A stretch of DNA of 64,000 nucleotides from contig CAJNDS010002437.1 in the NCBI GenBank assembly GCA_905221605.1, positions 349,001-413,000 on the forward strand, written 5' to 3'. The position numbers and the translations under genes were made by a program. Positions 62,555-64,000 of this stretch are shown one piece after another. Below the pieces are notes generated by a model. It was given only the letters and a program-made list of their open reading frames with translations, did no database searches and was not told the DNA's origin. Position 1 is the first letter of the stretch, and each line of letters opens with the position of its first letter. This DNA is from Symbiodinium natans. Lineage: Eukaryota; Sar; Dinophyceae; Suessiales; Symbiodiniaceae.

Positions 62555-63025
62555 ATGGACGGTTTGGAAAGACAGCGGCAGCGGCCTTGCGCAATGCTCC
62601 AGCAGATGACCGACCACGGCCACTGTCGAGGGCCGACTTGAAGGCATTCGCGAAGCTTTAGGGTTTAGGGTTTAGGGTTTAGGGTTTAGGGTTTAGGGTT
62701 TAGGGTTTAGGGTTTAGGGTTTAGGGTTTAGGGTTTAGGGTTTAGGGTTTAGGGTTTCGGGCTCCCTGCCACTTCTGAACAGCGATATGTAGTGACATGT
62801 AGCAAAGCTGTGTCGCTCTTGACATTTCAGGAGCTTGTCCACAAGACAAGCATTGGCGGTTATCGAGTTCAAGGCCCTTCCATCCTTCGAGCCTTAGAAG
62901 CGTGGGCACCACATGCTGTTGATAGCACACGCTCCATTGCCACACACAGTGTGCCAGCACTTGTCCAACACATGCAAGAATATTGGATCGCAGTAGATGG
63001 CAATAGTTCCAGGCCACTTAGCTGA
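62555..63025 (+). CDS. Two-exon gene (5' incomplete), ~96 aa seen
   Basis: Exon 62555-62649 (GRFGKTAAAALRNAPADDRP...LSRADLKAF). Exon 62831-63025 (ELVHKTSIGGYRVQGPSILR...TRSIATHSVPALVQHMQEYW...AVDGNSSRPLS, stop 63023). Junction TTC|GCGAAGCTTTAGGG...ATTTCAG|GAG, GC-AG, phase 0; a second GC site two codons on gives another, shorter reading. The 181-nt intron is mostly TTTAGGG. Helical second exon. Not recognised. Confidence 0.45.
62658..62760 (+). repeat. (TTTAGGG)n array, ~14 units
   Basis: Perfect units beginning right after AAGCTTTAGGG; intron of the gene at 62555. Confidence 0.95.
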
Positions 63026-63350
63026 GGTCCGCCTTAGTCTCAGCACAATGATTAAGCAAGGCTGGCGCGGAGATGGCGGCGAAAGGGGGTTGCAATCCTA
63101 ACCAGCGACTTTACTGTAGCATGTTCAGCCAGGGGCCACAGCGGCATTCGGAGTCGGGGCGAGATATCCAACCTTGCCGGAATCCTTGAAGCAAGCTGGA
63201 TTTTTTCATCCGACATTTTATCCATGTGTTCAAATTACCCGCTCACGGCTTGTGCTCATTGCGGTCTCCAAATAAGGACTGGACATCATTTGTTGCAGGC
63301 ACCGCGGCTACCACAAGCGCTCTGTTTCGTTCATGCCATTCTTGGGGCCG

Positions 63351-63443
63351 ATGTGGGAGTTTACGACAATAATAAGGGACCCCGTAGGATTCCCTTAAAA
63401 TAAGGACCCCAAGAAGGTACCCCCTCTCTTCGGAAACCACCAG
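63351..63443. mobile_element. MITE family A, copy 15
   Basis: GATGTGGGAGTTTACGACAA ... CTCTTCGGAAACCACCAG; the terminal CAG is the acceptor of the next exon. Confidence 0.7.
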
Positions 63444-63668
63444 GTCTTCAGCTCGGTTTTGCTACGACACTCCGTCTGGCAAGCATCCGTATCTCCGCAC
63501 CACCGCACTTCGTCTTCAGTTGCGAGCAGCTGCTTGCCTCGCCTAGCTCCAAAGCCGTTGGTGGCGCCGGGTGTTGAGGGTTTGAGCACAAAAGACGCAC
63601 TAAAGAGTAGGGCAGTTGCATGTTGGTTTTGGTTAAGCTCATACTCAGGATATTTTGCAATGCCGTAG
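63444..63668 (+). CDS. Terminal exon after MITE A
   Basis: CACCAG|GTC then 74 codons: FSSVLLRHSVWQASVSPHHR...LVAPGVEGLSTKDALKSRAV...FWLSSYSGYFAMP, stop TAG 63666. The upstream exon is not identified. Both strands are open here, so the strand rests on the MITE acceptor. 63669-64000 shows nothing further. Confidence 0.35.
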   Translation, partial: VFSSVLLRHSVWQASVSPHHRTSSSVASSCLPRLAPKPLVAPGVEGLSTKDALKSRAVACWFWLSSYSGYFAMP

Positions 63669-64000
63669 TGAAGCCGGTTTTCCTTCTCATGAAGTGGGAT
63701 GTCCAAGGAACCGATTTCTCTTAAATACCAAAACTTGGACACCAAACCCTAATCGAGCCTAGCATGTTCTAGCCACTGCCGGAAATGACGAGACTTGGCA
63801 TCGAAGCATATCGCAGCGATGAGTTTCGTACTCCACGATGATCCTACATCGCATAGTTCATCTCAATACGCCCAATGAACGGGAAGTCAGGAGGGTTTAG
63901 GGGCAAAAGCGCGTTAGATCCGAGGCTGGAGCCTGGAAACACGAGGCTTGCTTGGGCATCAGCAGCCCTGCCCTGCAGAGTGGTAGTGACACACGGCGGC

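Overview
The window looks like nuclear DNA of a dinoflagellate (Symbiodiniaceae or a relative; species not determinable). The evidence is: pervasive (TTTAGGG)n/(CCCTAAA)n tracts (the plant-type telomere repeat that dinoflagellates also use), GC-rich coding sequence, two large retroelements of dinoflagellate style, many ~100-bp terminal-inverted-repeat elements, and small genes cut into 25-150 bp exons with GT-AG and some GC-AG introns. There are no bacterial operons, tRNAs, rRNAs or CRISPR arrays that I can recognise.

Layout. (1) 1-6300, minus strand: a retroelement running off the left edge. It has a membrane-anchored leader ORF, a gag-like 591-aa ORF and a long pol frame that is open from about 3680 to base 1. 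Pol carries, in order, reverse transcriptase, RNase H, a 2-oxoglutarate/Fe(II) dioxygenase domain resembling the TET/JBP group, and the start of a methyltransferase-like motif. Because it has no stop in the window it is easy to miss. (2) 6.4-16.3 kb: at least five small plus-strand genes whose introns are largely telomere-type repeats or short MITEs. (3) 16.3-21.9 kb: mainly repeats, including a poly-G tract, a ~575-bp tandem array and a large hairpin. (4) 21.9-28.6 kb: more plus-strand multi-exon genes, including one coding for a hydrophobic, probably membrane, protein. (5) 28,897-36,675: a complete, apparently very young Ty1/copia retrotransposon with identical 148-bp LTRs, set in AT-rich sequence. 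(6) 36.7-47.6 kb: AT satellite, MITEs and a few exons, with a repeat-poor island at 41-43 kb. (7) 47.6-64 kb: a dense run of small plus-strand multi-exon genes, a damaged PP2C phosphatase and a P-loop protein gene.

The main structural result is that the roughly fifty interstitial telomere-repeat tracts are not random debris. In many places they fill the gap between two exons whose reading phases match, with the splice donor lying inside the first repeat (G|GTTTAGGG) and sometimes the acceptor inside the last one (TTTAG|G). Several MITE families behave the same way, with GT in the left inverted repeat and AG at the right. I therefore read the window as a genome colonised by introners, some of them made of telomeric repeat.

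Limits. All multi-exon models are hand-built from open frames, splice dinucleotides and phase; no transcript, alignment or codon table was available. In GC-rich DNA alternative frames are often open, so exon choice can be wrong at individual junctions. None of the host proteins except the PP2C fragment matched a family I can name. Coordinates of repeats are accurate to a few bases.
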